From Actinokineospora pegani (GTDB lineage Bacteria > Actinomycetota > Actinomycetes > Mycobacteriales > Pseudonocardiaceae): DNA of 64,000 nucleotides. Made by a program: the position numbers and the translations under genes. The stretch lies in assembly GCF_009745975.1 (NCBI RefSeq), contig NZ_WHOL01000108.1, positions 1 to 64,000 of the forward strand, in the 5' to 3' direction. A model generated the notes under the pieces. That model ran no database searches and was not told where the DNA came from. It was given only the letters and a program-made list of their open reading frames with translations. Shown piece after piece: positions 13,040-22,459 of the stretch; positions within the stretch are counted from its first letter, which is position 1; every line of letters starts with the position of its first letter.

Positions 13040-14586
13040 GATCCGGCCGCCGCCCGCATGGTCCCCGCCGCCGCGATGGCGCCGAGCACCGCGCCCGCCT
13101 TGTTGACGCACTCGGTGTCCTCGGCCTCGGGCCGCGAGTCGGCGACGACCCCGGCCCCGGCCTGCACGTATGCCACGCCGTCGCGGATCAGGGCGGTGCG
13201 GATCGCGATGGCGGTGTCGCAGTCGCCCGCGAAGTCCAGGTAGCCCACGACGCCGCCGTAGAGGCCGCGCCGGGTGGGCTCGAGCCGCTCGATCAGCTCC
13301 ATCGCCCGGGGCTTGGGGGCGCCGGACAGCGTGCCCGCCGGGAAGCAGGCGGTGACCGCGTCGAAGGCGGTCCTGCCCTCGGCCAGCTCGCCGGTGACCG
13401 TGGACACGATGTGCATGACGTGGCTGTAGCGCTCGACCCGGAAGAAGTCGACCACCTGGACCGTGCCCGGCTTGCACACCCGGCCCAGGTCGTTGCGGCC
13501 GAGGTCGACCAGCATGACGTGCTCGGCGCGCTCCTTGAGGTCGGCGAGCAGGTCCTTCTCCAGGACCTGGTCCTCCTCCGGGTCGACCCCGCGCCAGCGC
13601 GTCCCGGCGATGGGGTGCGTCGTGGCCCGCCCGTCGCGCACGGTGACCAGGGCCTCCGGGCTGGACCCGACGATGCTGAACCCGTCGAGCCGCAGCAGGT
13701 ACATGTACGGGCTCGGGTTGGAGGTGCGCAGCACCCGGTAGACGTCCAGCGGGTCGGCGTCGGTCTCCATCTCGAACCGCTGCGAGAGCACGACCTGGAA
13801 CGCCTCGCCCGCCTGGATCGCCTCCTTCGCGCTGAGCACGGCCGCCTGGTAGTCCTCCGGGGTCCGCCTGCGCAGGTACCGCGGCCTGGGCCGGTCGAAC
13901 GTGACGGCGGTGGAGGCGGCGGGCCTGCGCAGCCCGTCGATCATCTCGTTGAGCCGGGCCACCGCGTCGTCGTAGGCGGCGTCGACCCGCTCGGGGCTGT
14001 CGTCCCAGTTCACCGCGTTGGCGATGAGGGTGATCGTGCCCTCGTGGTGGTCGAGGGCGGCCAGGTCGGTGGCCAGGAGCATGACCAGCTCCGGCAGCTC
14101 CAGGTCGTCCTCGGTCTCGTCGGGCAGCCGCTCGAGCCGCCGCACGGCGTCGTAGCCGATGAAGCCGACCATGCCGCCGGTGAGCGGGGGCAGGCCGGGC
14201 AGCGGGTCGGTGTGCAGCGCCTTGACCGTCTCGTTCAGCGCGGCCAGCGGGTCGCCGCCGGTGGGCAGCCCGACCGGCGGGACGCCGGTCCAGTGCGCCT
14301 CGCCGCCGGTGGCGGTGAGCGCGGCGGGGCTGCGCACCCCGACGAACGACCACCGCGACCAGGACCGCCCGTTCTCCGCCGACTCGAACAGGAACGTGCC
14401 CGGCCGGTCGCCCGCGAGCTTGCGGTAGACCGAGACGGGGGTCTCGGCGTCGGCGAGCACCCGCCGGACCACCGGGATCACGCGCCGCTCGGCGGCCATG
14501 GCGTGGAACTGCTCGCGGGTCGGGCTGACCTGGCCCATCGACGCGCCGGTCGCGGAGCGGTCGGGGGCACCCGTGAGACTGACCAT
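13036..14586 (-). CDS. trpE: Anthranilate synthase component I
   Basis: It makes anthranilate from chorismate with ammonia or glutamine. 516 aa from the ATG at 14586; an internal ATG 16 codons in ([11 protein letters not shown]) is a plausible alternative. The N-terminal regulatory region contains LFESAENG, the tryptophan-binding LLES-like element needed for feedback inhibition. The catalytic C-terminal half has [17 protein letters not shown], the GTRWRG turn, [34 protein letters not shown] and IRTALI, all chorismate-utilising enzyme motifs. No trpG is nearby. I see no Trp-codon leader peptide in the 108 bp before the start. Confidence 0.97.
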   Translation of the reverse strand: MVSLTGAPDRSATGASMGQVSPTREQFHAMAAERRVIPVVRRVLADAETPVSVYRKLAGDRPGTFLFESAENGRSWSRWSFVGVRSPAALTATGGEAHWTGVPPVGLPTGGDPLAALNETVKALHTDPLPGLPPLTGGMVGFIGYDAVRRLERLPDETEDDLELPELVMLLATDLAALDHHEGTITLIANAVNWDDSPERVDAAYDDAVARLNEMIDGLRRPAASTAVTFDRPRPRYLRRRTPEDYQAAVLSAKEAIQAGEAFQVVLSQRFEMETDADPLDVYRVLRTSNPSPYMYLLRLDGFSIVGSSPEALVTVRDGRATTHPIAGTRWRGVDPEEDQVLEKDLLADLKERAEHVMLVDLGRNDLGRVCKPGTVQVVDFFRVERYSHVMHIVSTVTGELAEGRTAFDAVTACFPAGTLSGAPKPRAMELIERLEPTRRGLYGGVVGYLDFAGDCDTAIAIRTALIRDGVAYVQAGAGVVADSRPEAEDTECVNKAGAVLGAIAAAGTMRAAAGS

Positions 14587-14694
14587 GGGCTCATTGTGCC
14601 GTGCTCCCCCGACAGAACCGCCCCCCGGGGTGAGGGCGTGCCCGACCAGCGCCGATCCCGTCCCGTCCGGTCCGGTGGGGCATGATTGCGGGCC

Positions 14695-15309
14695 ATGACC
14701 ACCCGCAACGGCGCCGACGGCGCCCGCAGGCGCGGGCGCAGACCGGGCGGGGCCGACACCCGGGCGGCGCTGCTCGCCGCGGCCCAGGAGGTGTTCGGCG
14801 AGCAGGGCTACTCCGGCGCCACGGTCCGGGCCATCGCGGGCCGCGCGGGCGTGGACCCGGCGATGGTCAACCACTGGTTCGGCGGCAAGAGCGGTCTGTT
14901 CGCCGAGTCCGTGCTGCACCTGCCGATGGACGTCGACGCGGTGGTGGAGCGGTTGCGGGCGGTCCCGGTCGAGCGGCTGGGGGCCACCATCGTGTGGAAC
15001 TTCGTGACGGTGTGGGACGCGCCGGGGGGCGCGGACCGGTTCAGCGCGCTGATCCGGTCCGTCAGCGGGCCCGCGCAGGCGGCGGAGTCGCTGCGGGACT
15101 TCTTCCTGGCCAACCTGTTCGGGCCGATCGGGCGGCTGGTGGCGGGTGACCGGTGGGAGCTGCGGGCGAACCTGGTGGCGAGTCAGATCATCGGGTTGGG
15201 GGTGGCCCGGTACGTGGCCTGCTTCGAGCCGTTGGCTGGGACTGATGTGGACGGTGTTGTGGCGGCGGTGGGGCCCACGGTGCAGCGGTACCTGACCGGG
15301 GAGCTTTGA
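14695..15309 (+). CDS. TetR-family transcriptional regulator
   Basis: 204 aa. The N-terminal helix-turn-helix reads [45 protein letters not shown], the classic TetR DNA-binding domain. The C-terminal ligand domain resembles the DUF1956/TetR_C_33-type actinobacterial group and gives no ligand clue. It is transcribed divergently from trpE with 108 bp between the starts, but there is no obvious strong palindrome there. The ATG at 14695 is used; an upstream TTG is unlikely. Target genes are unknown. Confidence 0.88.
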   Translation: MTTRNGADGARRRGRRPGGADTRAALLAAAQEVFGEQGYSGATVRAIAGRAGVDPAMVNHWFGGKSGLFAESVLHLPMDVDAVVERLRAVPVERLGATIVWNFVTVWDAPGGADRFSALIRSVSGPAQAAESLRDFFLANLFGPIGRLVAGDRWELRANLVASQIIGLGVARYVACFEPLAGTDVDGVVAAVGPTVQRYLTGEL

Positions 15310-15340
15310 AGAACGGTTCTGTGCTTGGGCGGCTCGTTGG

Positions 15341-15402
15341 GGTGGGCACGCTGCTTCAAAAGCGGGGGCCGGGCGGCGGTAGGCGGGTGGGCGCGCTGCT
15401 TC
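15341..15402. repeat. Pair of 17-bp direct repeats between tetR and hisI
   Basis: GGTGGGCACGCTGCTTC (15341-15357) recurs as GGTGGGCGCGCTGCTTC (15386-15402), 16 of 17 bases alike, 45 bp apart. They fill the 129-bp space between the convergent TetR and hisI genes, which holds no clear hairpin terminator. The role is unknown; the pair could be a small duplicated remnant. Confidence 0.6.
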
Positions 15403-15438
15403 GAGGACAAAGCAAGGGCGGGGCTGGGGGTGCCTCTT

Positions 15439-15804
15439 CTACGCGTTCTCGGGGTGCAGGAGGGAGGTGGCGTCGAAGCAGGTGCGGTCGCCGGTGTGGC
15501 AGGCGGCGCCGGTTTGGTCCACCAGCAGCAGGATCGTGTCGCCGTCGCAGTCCAGGCGGACGTCGACGACCTTCTGGGTGTGGCCGGAGGTGTCGCCCTT
15601 GGCCCAGAGCTGGTTGCGGCTGCGGGACCAGTAGGTGGCCCGGCCGGTGGTGAGGGTCAGGTGCAGGGCCTCGTCGTTCATCCACGCGACCATGAGGACC
15701 TCGCGGGTGTCGTGCTGCTGGGCGACAGCGCACACCAGGCCGTCGGGGGTGCGCTTGAGCTTGGCGGCGGTGGTCGGGTCGAGCGCGCTCGTCGGAGTGC
15801 TCAT
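15439..15804 (-). CDS. hisI: Phosphoribosyl-AMP cyclohydrolase
   Basis: The third step of histidine synthesis, a Zn/Mg hydrolase. 121 aa, monofunctional (no HisE fusion). Landmarks are [29 protein letters not shown], the metal ligands in [12 protein letters not shown], and the two C-terminal cysteines in [13 protein letters not shown]. The ATG overlaps the hisF stop by ATGA, giving a hisF-hisI unit. Confidence 0.97.
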   Translation of the reverse strand: MSTPTSALDPTTAAKLKRTPDGLVCAVAQQHDTREVLMVAWMNDEALHLTLTTGRATYWSRSRNQLWAKGDTSGHTQKVVDVRLDCDGDTILLLVDQTGAACHTGDRTCFDATSLLHPENA

Positions 15805-16574
15805 CGGACCTCCACCCCGGCGGCGCGCAGGGTGTCCTTGACCTCGGGGATGCGGAGCTGGCCGAAGTGGAACACGCTCGCGGCGAGCACGGCGTCGGCC
15901 CCGGCGGAGACGGCGGGGGCGAAGTGGTCGAGCGAGCCCGCGCCGCCGCTGGCGATCAGGGGTACGTCGACGCGGGCGCGGACCTGGTCGATCAGCGGCA
16001 GGTCGAAGCCCGCCTTGGTGCCGTCGGCGTCCATGGAGTTGAGCAGGATCTCGCCCACGCCCAGCTCTTGGCCGGTGGCCGCCCACTCGACGGCGTCGAT
16101 GCCGGTGCCCCGGCGGCCACCGTGCGTGGTCACCTCGAAGCCGGACGGGGTCGGCTCGCCGCCCTCGGGGACGCGGCGCGCGTCGACGGACAGGACGATG
16201 CACTGGGCGCCGTAGCGGTGCGAGGCCTCGCGCAGGAACTCCGGGCGGGCGATGGCGGCGGTGTTGATGCTGACCTTGTCCGCGCCCGCGCGCAGCAGCC
16301 TGTCGATGTCGGCCACCTCGCGCACGCCGCCGCCCACGGTGAGCGGGATGAACACCTGCTCGGCGGTGCGGCGCACGACGTCGTAGGTGGTCTCGCGCTC
16401 GCCGGAGGACGCGGTGACGTCGAGGAAGGTCAGCTCGTCGGCGCCCTCGGCGTCGTAGGCCCTGGCCAGCTCCACCGGGTCGCCCGCGTCCCGCAGGTCG
16501 GCGAAGTTGACCCCCTTGACCACCCTCCCCGCGTCCACGTCGAGGCAGGGGATGACACGAACGGCGACCGGCAT
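15801..16574 (-). CDS. hisF: Imidazole glycerol phosphate synthase cyclase subunit
   Basis: It uses ammonia from HisH to form imidazole-glycerol phosphate and AICAR. 257 aa barrel with [19 protein letters not shown] at the N-terminus (the family start, with catalytic Asp11 in CLDVD), the second catalytic Asp in [30 protein letters not shown] and IASGGAG. The partner hisH is not adjacent but lies 3 kb upstream after priA. A small 6-bp dyad (16595-16610, ACCGCT/AGCGGT) lies 20 bp upstream of the start. Confidence 0.98.
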   Translation of the reverse strand: MPVAVRVIPCLDVDAGRVVKGVNFADLRDAGDPVELARAYDAEGADELTFLDVTASSGERETTYDVVRRTAEQVFIPLTVGGGVREVADIDRLLRAGADKVSINTAAIARPEFLREASHRYGAQCIVLSVDARRVPEGGEPTPSGFEVTTHGGRRGTGIDAVEWAATGQELGVGEILLNSMDADGTKAGFDLPLIDQVRARVDVPLIASGGAGSLDHFAPAVSAGADAVLAASVFHFGQLRIPEVKDTLRAAGVEVR

Positions 16575-16650
16575 GGGGCCGAGTTTACGGTGTGACCGCT
16601 GTTCAGCGGTGTCCGGCAGGGGCGTGCGCGTGGAGCCTGAGCTCGTGCGC

Positions 16651-18291
16651 CTAGGCGACCGGCCCCCTCGCGGTGGTGACCTTCTGCGAGCCCGCGACCG
16701 TCGCCATCGACTTGGCGTGCCTGGCGGTGGAGGTGGGGCTGGTGCGGTCGGCGAGGTAGTACCAGTCGACCTGCACCCGCTGGGGGTCGACGTCGACGAC
16801 CGAGTAGCCGTGGGAGTCGAGCTCGATGTACTTGAGGTGCGGGTTGCCCAGGCGCAGGCCGCCCTCGGCGAGGATGGACAGGGTGCGGGGGTCGATCTTG
16901 AGGATGTCGTCGATGTTGTCGCTGGTGACCGAGGTGGTGACGAACTCGGTGGCGGCGCTGTTGCCGTTGAACCAGTAGGTCGAGCGGTCCAGCGGCACGT
17001 CGGCGGCCCAGGAGGAGTGGATGTCGCCGGTGAGGAACACGGTGTTCTTGACCCGGTTGTCCTTGAGGTGGGCCAGCAGCTCCTGCCGGTCGGCGGTGTA
17101 GCCGTCCCAGGCGTCGGAGTTGGCGGCGACGTTGCCCACCGGCAGGCCGATCAGCTCGCCGACGGCCTCGAGGAAGCGCGCCTCCAGGTTGCCGACGGAG
17201 ATCGGGGTGATCATCACCGAGTTGCCGACCAGCTTCCAGGTCGCGTCGCTGGCGGCCAGACCGGACTTGAGCCAGTCCATCTGGGCGTCGCCGGTGATGG
17301 TCAGCGCGGGGTCGGTGGGGTCGCCGACCGACGGGGTGGTCTGCTTCGAGCGGTAGCTGCGCAGGTCCAGCATGGACAGCTCGGCGAGGCGGCCCCAGCG
17401 GAACCGGCGGTAGATCTCGCCACCGGGGCCCTGGCGCACCGGCATCCACTCGAAGTAGGCCTGCCGGGCGGCGGCCTTGCGCGCGGCCCAGTCGCCCTCG
17501 GTGGCGGGCTGGTGGTTCTCCGCGCCGTCGGACCAGGTGTCGTTGGCGTACTCGTGGTCGTCCCAGGTGATGAACCACGGCTGGGCGGCGTGCAGGGCGC
17601 GCAGGTCCGGGTCGGACTTGTACTGGGCGTGGCGGCGCCGGTAGTCGGCGATGGCGACCATCTCGTGGGCGGGCTCGTGCGGGCGGATGGTGACCCCGCG
17701 CGCGGTGTAGCTGCCCGCCGCGTACTCGTAGAGGTAGTCGCCCGCGTGCAGGACGCCGTCGAGGTCGGGGCGGGCGGCGAGGTGGCGGTAGCTGGAGAAG
17801 TAGCCCGCCTGCCAGTTCGAGCAGGACACCAGCCCCAGGCGCAGCTTGGCCACGTCGGCGTCGGTGGCGGGGGCGGTGCGGGTGCGGCCGACGTCGGAGG
17901 GGACGCCGTCGAGGGTGAAGCGGTAGTGGTAGGCCGTCGCGGGGGCCAGCCCGGAGACCGCGACCTTGACCGTGTGGTCGATCGACGGGCCGGTGTGGAC
18001 GGTCCCGGACGCGACGACCGACGCGAACGCCGGGTCCAGCGCGACCTCCCACCGCACGTCGACCTCCGGCCCGGCCCCGGACCCCGGCGCCGCCTCGGCG
18101 GTCGGGGTCACGCGGGTCCACAGCAGGACGCCGTCGGGCAGCGGGTCGCCGGAGGCCACGCCGTGCGCGAACTGCGGGGCGGCGGCCGCCTCGGCCGCGC
18201 CCGCCAGCGCGGCGGGCACCAGCAGCGCGCCGCCCGCCACGGCGGAGGACCGAAGGAAGGCGCGCCGGTCGAGTGATGTGGTGGTGGTCAC
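16651..18291 (-). CDS. phoD: Alkaline phosphatase/phosphodiesterase D, Tat-exported
   Basis: 546 aa. It hydrolyses phosphomono- and diesters outside the cell. A twin-arginine signal ([15 protein letters not shown]) precedes an Ala-rich stretch. A fibronectin-like N-terminal domain (PhoD_N, about 45-140, with [19 protein letters not shown]) is followed by the metallophosphatase domain. Motifs are [40 protein letters not shown] and [10 protein letters not shown], supplying the Fe/Ca ligands expected for PhoD. The GTG at 18291 gives a complete Tat signal. It stands alone between hisF and a divergent gene. A PHO-box-like repeat upstream suggests phosphate-starvation control. Confidence 0.95.
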   Translation of the reverse strand: MTTTTSLDRRAFLRSSAVAGGALLVPAALAGAAEAAAAPQFAHGVASGDPLPDGVLLWTRVTPTAEAAPGSGAGPEVDVRWEVALDPAFASVVASGTVHTGPSIDHTVKVAVSGLAPATAYHYRFTLDGVPSDVGRTRTAPATDADVAKLRLGLVSCSNWQAGYFSSYRHLAARPDLDGVLHAGDYLYEYAAGSYTARGVTIRPHEPAHEMVAIADYRRRHAQYKSDPDLRALHAAQPWFITWDDHEYANDTWSDGAENHQPATEGDWAARKAAARQAYFEWMPVRQGPGGEIYRRFRWGRLAELSMLDLRSYRSKQTTPSVGDPTDPALTITGDAQMDWLKSGLAASDATWKLVGNSVMITPISVGNLEARFLEAVGELIGLPVGNVAANSDAWDGYTADRQELLAHLKDNRVKNTVFLTGDIHSSWAADVPLDRSTYWFNGNSAATEFVTTSVTSDNIDDILKIDPRTLSILAEGGLRLGNPHLKYIELDSHGYSVVDVDPQRVQVDWYYLADRTSPTSTARHAKSMATVAGSQKVTTARGPVA

Positions 18292-18333
18292 CCAAACAGT
18301 GATACACGGACAACCCCGATGTCACACCCCCTG

Positions 18334-18355
18334 TTCGGCCGAACTCGCGGTGAAC
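18334..18355 (-). promoter_or_regulatory. PHO-box-like direct repeats upstream of phoD
   Basis: Read on the minus strand, two adjacent 11-bp units are GTTCACCGCGA and GTTCGGCCGAA. The first matches the actinobacterial PhoP unit (GTTCACC) fully over seven bases, and the second keeps GTTC. They lie 43-64 bp upstream of the phoD start. The second unit is also part of a 12-bp palindrome (GTTCGGCCGAAC), so a different dimeric regulator is an alternative. Confidence 0.45.
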
Positions 18356-18384
18356 ACTGCCGCCCCCACCAGTACCGTGACCCC

Positions 18385-18756
18385 ATGGACCCGCTCACCC
18401 TCGGCGACGAGAAGTACCTCTTGATCCGCACCTTCAAGCGCGACGGCTCCGCCGTCGACACCCCCGTCTGGATCACCCGGGACCCCGACCGCCTCGTCTT
18501 CTGGACGGTCGCCGACTCCGGCAAGGTCAAGCGGATCCGCAACAACCCCAGCATCCAGGTGGCCCCCTGCGACATGCGCGGCAAGATCACCGGAGCCGTC
18601 CAGGACGCCACCGCCCACCTGCTCGCCCCCGAGGACACCGACCACGGCATCGCCAACATCCGCAAGAAGTACGGCGTCATCGGCTGGCTCACCACCCTCG
18701 GCAGCCGCCTGCGCCGCGGCAGCCGGGGCACCGTGGCGGTCGCCATCACCTTCTAG
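18385..18756 (+). CDS. PPOX-class F420/flavin-dependent oxidoreductase (Rv2061 type)
   Basis: 123 aa, a small split-barrel flavin- or F420-binding fold. LGDEKYLLIRTFKRDGSAVDTPVW is the family start, with the TPVW strand and VFWTVADSGKVKRIRNNP as the usual cofactor-binding section. The gene ends in GTVAVAIT, as in the Rv2061 subfamily. The ATG at 18385 is chosen over an upstream ATG because the domain starts there and an in-frame extension would be low quality. It is divergent from phoD and followed by a short hairpin. Whether it uses F420, FMN or heme cannot be decided from sequence. Confidence 0.85.
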   Translation: MDPLTLGDEKYLLIRTFKRDGSAVDTPVWITRDPDRLVFWTVADSGKVKRIRNNPSIQVAPCDMRGKITGAVQDATAHLLAPEDTDHGIANIRKKYGVIGWLTTLGSRLRRGSRGTVAVAITF

Positions 18757-18762
18757 CGTCGA

Positions 18763-18783
18763 CCGAGCCCGACTCGGGCACGG
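18763..18783 (+). terminator. Probable short hairpin terminator
   Basis: CCG-A-GCCCG, loop ACT, CGGGC-A-CGG: eight pairs with one A/A mismatch, beginning 6 bp after the PPOX gene. There is no T-run. It would separate the gene from the convergent priA end at 18966. Confidence 0.4.
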
Positions 18784-18965
18784 CGTCCGCATCGATCGGC
18801 AGACCCACAGCGTGACCACAGTAGACAACGCCCGACGGGGTCAGGTCTCCCCGGCGTCGGTGTCCTGGGGAGCAACCCGGCATCGTCGCGCCCGCGCCTT
18901 GGCGCCGACCGGGATTCATGCTCGGGTCGTGGGCGGCCGCCCGTCCCGCTCCACCGGAACCGCTA

Positions 18966-19697
18966 CTAGGCGACGGCGGCGAGGGCGTCCTGGAGGGTGA
19001 AGTTGCCGTTGTAGAGGGCTTTTCCGATGATCGCCGAGTCGATGCCCTCGGGCGCCAGGGCGGCCAGGGCGTGGATGTCGGCGAGGCTGGAGATGCCGCC
19101 GGAGGCGACGATGGCGGACTCCGTGCGGCAGGCGAAGTCGCGCAGGAGGGTGATGTTGGGGCCGGTGAGGGTGCCGTCCTTGCTGACGTCGGTCACGACG
19201 TAGCGGGTGCAGCCGTCGGCGTCGAGGCGGGTGAGGGTGTCCCAGGGGTCGCCCGCGTCGGTGGTCCAGCCCCGGGTGGCGAGGCGGTAGGAGCCCGGTT
19301 GGCCCTTGACGGCGAGGTCGATGGCCACTCGGTCGCCGTGCTGGGTGAGGACCTTGCGGCACCACTCGGGGTCCTCGAGGGCGGCGGTGCCGATGTTGAC
19401 CCGGGCGGCGCCGGTGGCCAGGGCGGCGGCGAGGGTGTCGTCGTCGCGGATGCCGCCCGCGAGTTCGACCTTGACGTCCAGGGTGCCCGCGATCTCGGCG
19501 GTGATGGCGCGGTTGTCGCCGGTGCCGAAGGCGGCGTCGAGGTCGACCACGTGCACCCACTCGGCCCCGGCGGCCTGCCAGGCCAGGGCGGCCTCGAGCG
19601 GGGTGCCGTAGACCGTCTCGGTCCCGGCCTCCCCCTGGTGCAGGCGGACGGCCTTGCCGTCGGAGATGTCCACGGCCGGGAGCAGCTGGAAAGTCAC
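18966..19697 (-). CDS. priA: Bifunctional isomerase PriA (HisA/TrpF)
   Basis: 243-aa barrel isomerising ProFAR in histidine synthesis. In actinobacteria without trpF it also isomerises phosphoribosyl-anthranilate for tryptophan. Landmarks are [21 protein letters not shown] (catalytic Asp), [43 protein letters not shown] (second Asp) and IASGGI. The GTG start at 19697 gives the usual N-terminus. Two tandem stop codons close it. hisH lies 20 bp upstream. Dual activity is inferred from family and the absence of trpF in the trp block. Confidence 0.95.
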   Translation of the reverse strand: MTFQLLPAVDISDGKAVRLHQGEAGTETVYGTPLEAALAWQAAGAEWVHVVDLDAAFGTGDNRAITAEIAGTLDVKVELAGGIRDDDTLAAALATGAARVNIGTAALEDPEWCRKVLTQHGDRVAIDLAVKGQPGSYRLATRGWTTDAGDPWDTLTRLDADGCTRYVVTDVSKDGTLTGPNITLLRDFACRTESAIVASGGISSLADIHALAALAPEGIDSAIIGKALYNGNFTLQDALAAVA

Positions 19698-19717
19698 CCG
19701 GTCAGCCTATCGAGCCC

Positions 19718-20350
19718 TCAGCTCCAGGCGCGCAGCCAGTTCTCCAGCAGCGTCGCGCCCGCGTCGCCGGACTTCTCCGGGTGGAACTGGGTGGCCGACA
19801 GCGGGCCGTTCTCCGCGGCGGCGACGAACTCCCCGCCGTGGTCGGCCCAGGTGACCAGCGGGACCGGCATCGGCGGCTCCGGGCGCAGGTCCCAGGTGCG
19901 GGCGGCGTAGGAGTGCACGAAGTAGAACCGCGTGTCGGCCGCCATGCCCTCGAACAGCACCGACTTCTCCGGGGTGCGCACGGTGTTCCACCCCATGTGC
20001 GGCACGACCTGGGCCTCGAGCCGGTCGACGGTGCCCGGCCACTGCCCGCAGCCCCCGGTCTCCACGCCGTGCTCGATGCCGCGCTCGAAGAGCACCTGCA
20101 TGCCGACGCAGATCCCCAGCACCGGGCGGCCCCCGGCGAGCCTGCGGCCGATGATCCGGTCGCCGCGCACCTCCAGCAGCCCGGCCATGCACGCCGCGTA
20201 GGCGCCGACCCCCGGCACCACCAGGGCGTCGCACTCCACCGCCGCGGTGAAGTCGGAGGTGACCTCGACCTCGGCCCCCACCCGCCGCAGGGCCCGCTCG
20301 GCCGAGCGCAGGTTGCCTGATCCATAGTCCAAAACGACGACGCGTGCCAC
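19718..20350 (-). CDS. hisH: Imidazole glycerol phosphate synthase glutaminase subunit
   Basis: Class I glutamine amidotransferase supplying ammonia to HisF. 210 aa. It starts [11 protein letters not shown] with the oxyanion strand VVPGVGAY. The nucleophile is Cys81 in [11 protein letters not shown], and the His/Glu pair lies in [10 protein letters not shown]. The GTG at 20350 is the only sensible start. It is upstream of priA on the same strand, so the two are probably co-transcribed. Confidence 0.97.
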   Translation of the reverse strand: MARVVVLDYGSGNLRSAERALRRVGAEVEVTSDFTAAVECDALVVPGVGAYAACMAGLLEVRGDRIIGRRLAGGRPVLGICVGMQVLFERGIEHGVETGGCGQWPGTVDRLEAQVVPHMGWNTVRTPEKSVLFEGMAADTRFYFVHSYAARTWDLRPEPPMPVPLVTWADHGGEFVAAAENGPLSATQFHPEKSGDAGATLLENWLRAWS

Positions 20351-20497
20351 CCCCGCAGCCTAGACCTCGTCCGCGAAACCCCCACCAAACCCTCCGTTGC
20401 CCGATCGTTACCGACAATGGTTTGGCGCAGGCTCCTCACTGGGTACTCGGCAGAAGCTGTCGGGGCTGGTTTTTGTGGTGAATGGTGTGGAGGACAC

Positions 20498-20773
20498 GTG
20501 CGCACTTCCCTGACCGGGGTTCTGGCAGGCGGACCGGCTCGTTGGACGATCGCGGGCACCCTCGCGGTCGCCGCGGCCGTCAACAGCTACCTCGCGCTGA
20601 GCGAGAGCGTGCTCTGGCCGGTCCCCCTCGCGGTGCTGTGGATCGTGCTCGCCGCGGGCGTCCTGACCGTCCGCGCGGACAACACGCCCAAGGACGGCGA
20701 AGATCTCCCCACCACGGCGCATGAAGCCCTCAGCCTGACCAACAACACCCCCCGCGCACTGCACAGCGTCTGA
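20498..20773 (+). CDS. Small two-helix membrane protein
   Basis: 91 aa, unknown function. The GTG at 20498 is preferred because GTGGAGGACAC precedes it. Two hydrophobic spans are visible, WTIAGTLAVAAAVNSYLAL and PVPLAVLWIVLAAGVLTV, joined by a very short loop (SESVLW), so it is a hairpin in the membrane. A polar, Thr/Asn-rich tail of about 30 residues follows. It is divergent from hisH and ends 14 bp before a strong hairpin. Confidence 0.7.
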   Translation: MRTSLTGVLAGGPARWTIAGTLAVAAAVNSYLALSESVLWPVPLAVLWIVLAAGVLTVRADNTPKDGEDLPTTAHEALSLTNNTPRALHSV

Positions 20774-20786
20774 CCCCCGAGAACAC

Positions 20787-20825
20787 CGAGGCGGGAGCGG
20801 CACCCCCAGCGCCGCTCCCGCCTCG
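20787..20825. terminator. Bidirectional hairpin terminator
   Basis: A perfect 15-bp stem (20787-20801 with 20811-20825, CGAGGCGGGAGCGGC and its complement) has a nine-base loop. It lies between the convergent ends of the small membrane protein (20773) and the transketolase C-half (20834). Confidence 0.85.
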
Positions 20826-20833
20826 TCGGCGTC

Positions 20834-21739
20834 TCAGGCCGGCAGGAAGCCGATGAGCGCGCGCCGGATGCCGCCCGGGTCGAGGCCGTGCACGGCGTCG
20901 TGCTCGGTGGGCAGCCCGTAGGCGTGGACCTCCGTGTCGCGCAGGACTCCGAGGCCCAGTTGGCGGTGCGGGACGTCGACGAGGGCGGTGGCGACCTCGG
21001 CGGAGGAGGAGCCGCGCAGGTAGGGCTCGACCATGACGACGTTGGGCGCCGCGGCGTCCACGGCGACGCGCAGGCCCGCGTGGTCGAAGGGGCGCACGGT
21101 CGCGGTGTAGAGCACGGTCACGTCGAGCCCCTCGGTGGCGGCGAGGACCTGGTCGAGGACGGGGCCGACGGCGACCACGACGCCCAGGCCGCCGCGCCGG
21201 AGCGGGACGAGGCCCTGGCCGACGGGCCTCGGGGTGGCGTTCTCCCGCGTCGACAGCCGCAGGTAGACCGGGTCGTCGCCCGCCAGCGCGGCGGTGAGCA
21301 GCGGTTCGACCTCGGCGGCGTGGCCGGGGACGTGGATGGTGTAGCCGGGCAGCGTGTCGATGAGCGGGACGTCGCCCGGCGACTGGTGGGTGCGGCCCAT
21401 GGAGGGGTCGTCGTAGGAGGCTCCGATGCTGACCAGGACCGGGTTGACGCCCTGGTGGGTGAAGTCGAGCTTGATCTGCTCGAAGGCGCGCTCGACGAGG
21501 AAGGGCACGTAGGTGTGCACGACCATGCGCTTGCCGGTCAGCGTCAGGCCCGCGGCGACGCCGACCATCGCCTGTTCCCGGATGCCCACGTCGACCACGC
21601 GGTCGGGGAAGCGGTCCGCGGCGGCGGCGAAGCGGTCGGCGGAGATGACGGCGGTGACGAGTCCGACGCGCTCGTCCTGCTCGAAGGCGGCGTTGAGGGT
21701 GTGGGCGAAGGCGTCGCGCATGCCCGTGGTGGTGGTCAT
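20834..21739 (-). CDS. Transketolase-like protein, C-terminal half
   Basis: 301 aa carrying the pyrimidine-binding and C-terminal domains of a split transketolase. The catalytic Glu region is DVGIREQAMVGVAAGLTLTG, and the cofactor-loop SIGASYDDPSMGRTHQSPGD follows. The C-terminal domain contains VVAVGPVLDQVL, TVLYTATVRPFD and MVEPYLRG. The family also includes DXS-like and apulose/apiose transketolase halves, so the sugar substrate is uncertain. The ATG at 21739 lies 2 bp after the N-half stop, so the two are translated together and should form a heterotetramer. Confidence 0.92.
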   Translation of the reverse strand: MTTTTGMRDAFAHTLNAAFEQDERVGLVTAVISADRFAAAADRFPDRVVDVGIREQAMVGVAAGLTLTGKRMVVHTYVPFLVERAFEQIKLDFTHQGVNPVLVSIGASYDDPSMGRTHQSPGDVPLIDTLPGYTIHVPGHAAEVEPLLTAALAGDDPVYLRLSTRENATPRPVGQGLVPLRRGGLGVVVAVGPVLDQVLAATEGLDVTVLYTATVRPFDHAGLRVAVDAAAPNVVMVEPYLRGSSSAEVATALVDVPHRQLGLGVLRDTEVHAYGLPTEHDAVHGLDPGGIRRALIGFLPA

Positions 21740-21741
21740 GG

Positions 21742-22419
21742 TCAGGCCTCCCGGATCTGGGCGATGACGGCCAGCGGCGCGTCGGGGTGGTCAGCGGTGA
21801 CGGCGCGCTCGATGGCGTCGTGGTCGCGGCCGTCGACGGTGGCGGTGGCCCAGCCCTCGACGGCGAAGCGCGCGGCGATGCCGCCGGGCCAGCCGTGCAT
21901 GGCGCTGTCGTTGTCGACCACCACGGTGGTCAGGTTGGCCAGCCCGCGCCTGCCCGCCACGGCGATGGCCTCGTGGTTGCTGCCCTCGTCGAGCTCGCCG
22001 TCGCCGACCAGGACCACGACCCGCTGCCCCGCGGTGAGCCCGATGGCCTGGCCGACGGCGATGGGCAGGCCGTGGCCGAGCGAGCCGGACCCGATCTCGA
22101 CGCCGGGGACCAGCGTGCGGTCGGGGTGGTAGCCGAGGGTGGAGTCGAAGGTGAGCCAGGTGTCCAAGGTGGACGGATCGATGAAGCCCTTCGCGGCCAG
22201 CACGGCGTAGTAGGCCATCGGCCCGTGGCCCTTGGAGAGCAGGAACCGGTCGCGGCCGGGGTCGTCGGGGGCGGCCGGGTCGACGCGCAGGACCCGGTCG
22301 TAGAGCACCCACAGCACGTCGAGGGTGGAGGTGGCCGCTTGCTCGTGCTTCTCGTCGCCGGCCATCCTGGCGATCAGGCCGGGCAGGTCGCGGTAGCCGG
22401 ACGCGGTGTCTGTTCGCAT
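21742..22419 (-). CDS. Transketolase-like protein, N-terminal (TPP-binding) half
   Basis: 225 aa. The thiamine diphosphate domain is intact: LSKGHGPMAYYAVLA, GSLGHGLPIAVGQA, the metal-binding VGDGELDEGSNHEA and the closing VDNDSAMHGW. It acts with the adjacent C-half on ketose/aldose phosphates. The ATG at 22419 lies about 7 bp downstream of a -10 element, so the message may be leaderless. Dyads for the divergent SoxR lie exactly in the promoter spacer, implying redox-responsive expression. The annotated start is chosen over an upstream TTG that would overlap the promoter. Confidence 0.92.
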   Translation of the reverse strand: MRTDTASGYRDLPGLIARMAGDEKHEQAATSTLDVLWVLYDRVLRVDPAAPDDPGRDRFLLSKGHGPMAYYAVLAAKGFIDPSTLDTWLTFDSTLGYHPDRTLVPGVEIGSGSLGHGLPIAVGQAIGLTAGQRVVVLVGDGELDEGSNHEAIAVAGRRGLANLTTVVVDNDSAMHGWPGGIAARFAVEGWATATVDGRDHDAIERAVTADHPDAPLAVIAQIREA

Positions 22420-22425
22420 GACCAC

Positions 22426-22456
22426 AGCCTGCAACCTCGACCAAGGTCGAGGTCAA
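22426..22456 (-). promoter_or_regulatory. SoxR-type promoter of the split transketolase
   Basis: On the minus strand a -35 TTGACC (22456-22451) and a -10 CAGGCT (22431-22426) are 19 bp apart, the long spacer typical of MerR-class promoters. A perfect 18-bp dyad (22435-22452, CCTCGACCAAGGTCGAGG on plus) lies between them. It keeps the CCTC...GAGG ends of known SoxR boxes. A transcript start about 7 bp after the -10 falls at the ATG. Confidence 0.8.
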
Positions 22457-22459
22457 GCA

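Noticed and set aside
14587-14694. A trp attenuator with leader peptide upstream of trpE
   Set aside because: No short open frame with clustered TGG codons and no competing hairpins were seen; the start may be leaderless.
16626-16650. Hairpin after phoD (GCGCGTGGAGC/GCTCGTGCGC)
   Set aside because: It needs several G-U pairs and a mismatch, too weak to call as a terminator.
20417-20497. A longer start for the small membrane protein at 20417
   Set aside because: It would add 27 residues with two extra cysteines and no ribosome site, whereas GTG 20498 has a clear GGAGG site.
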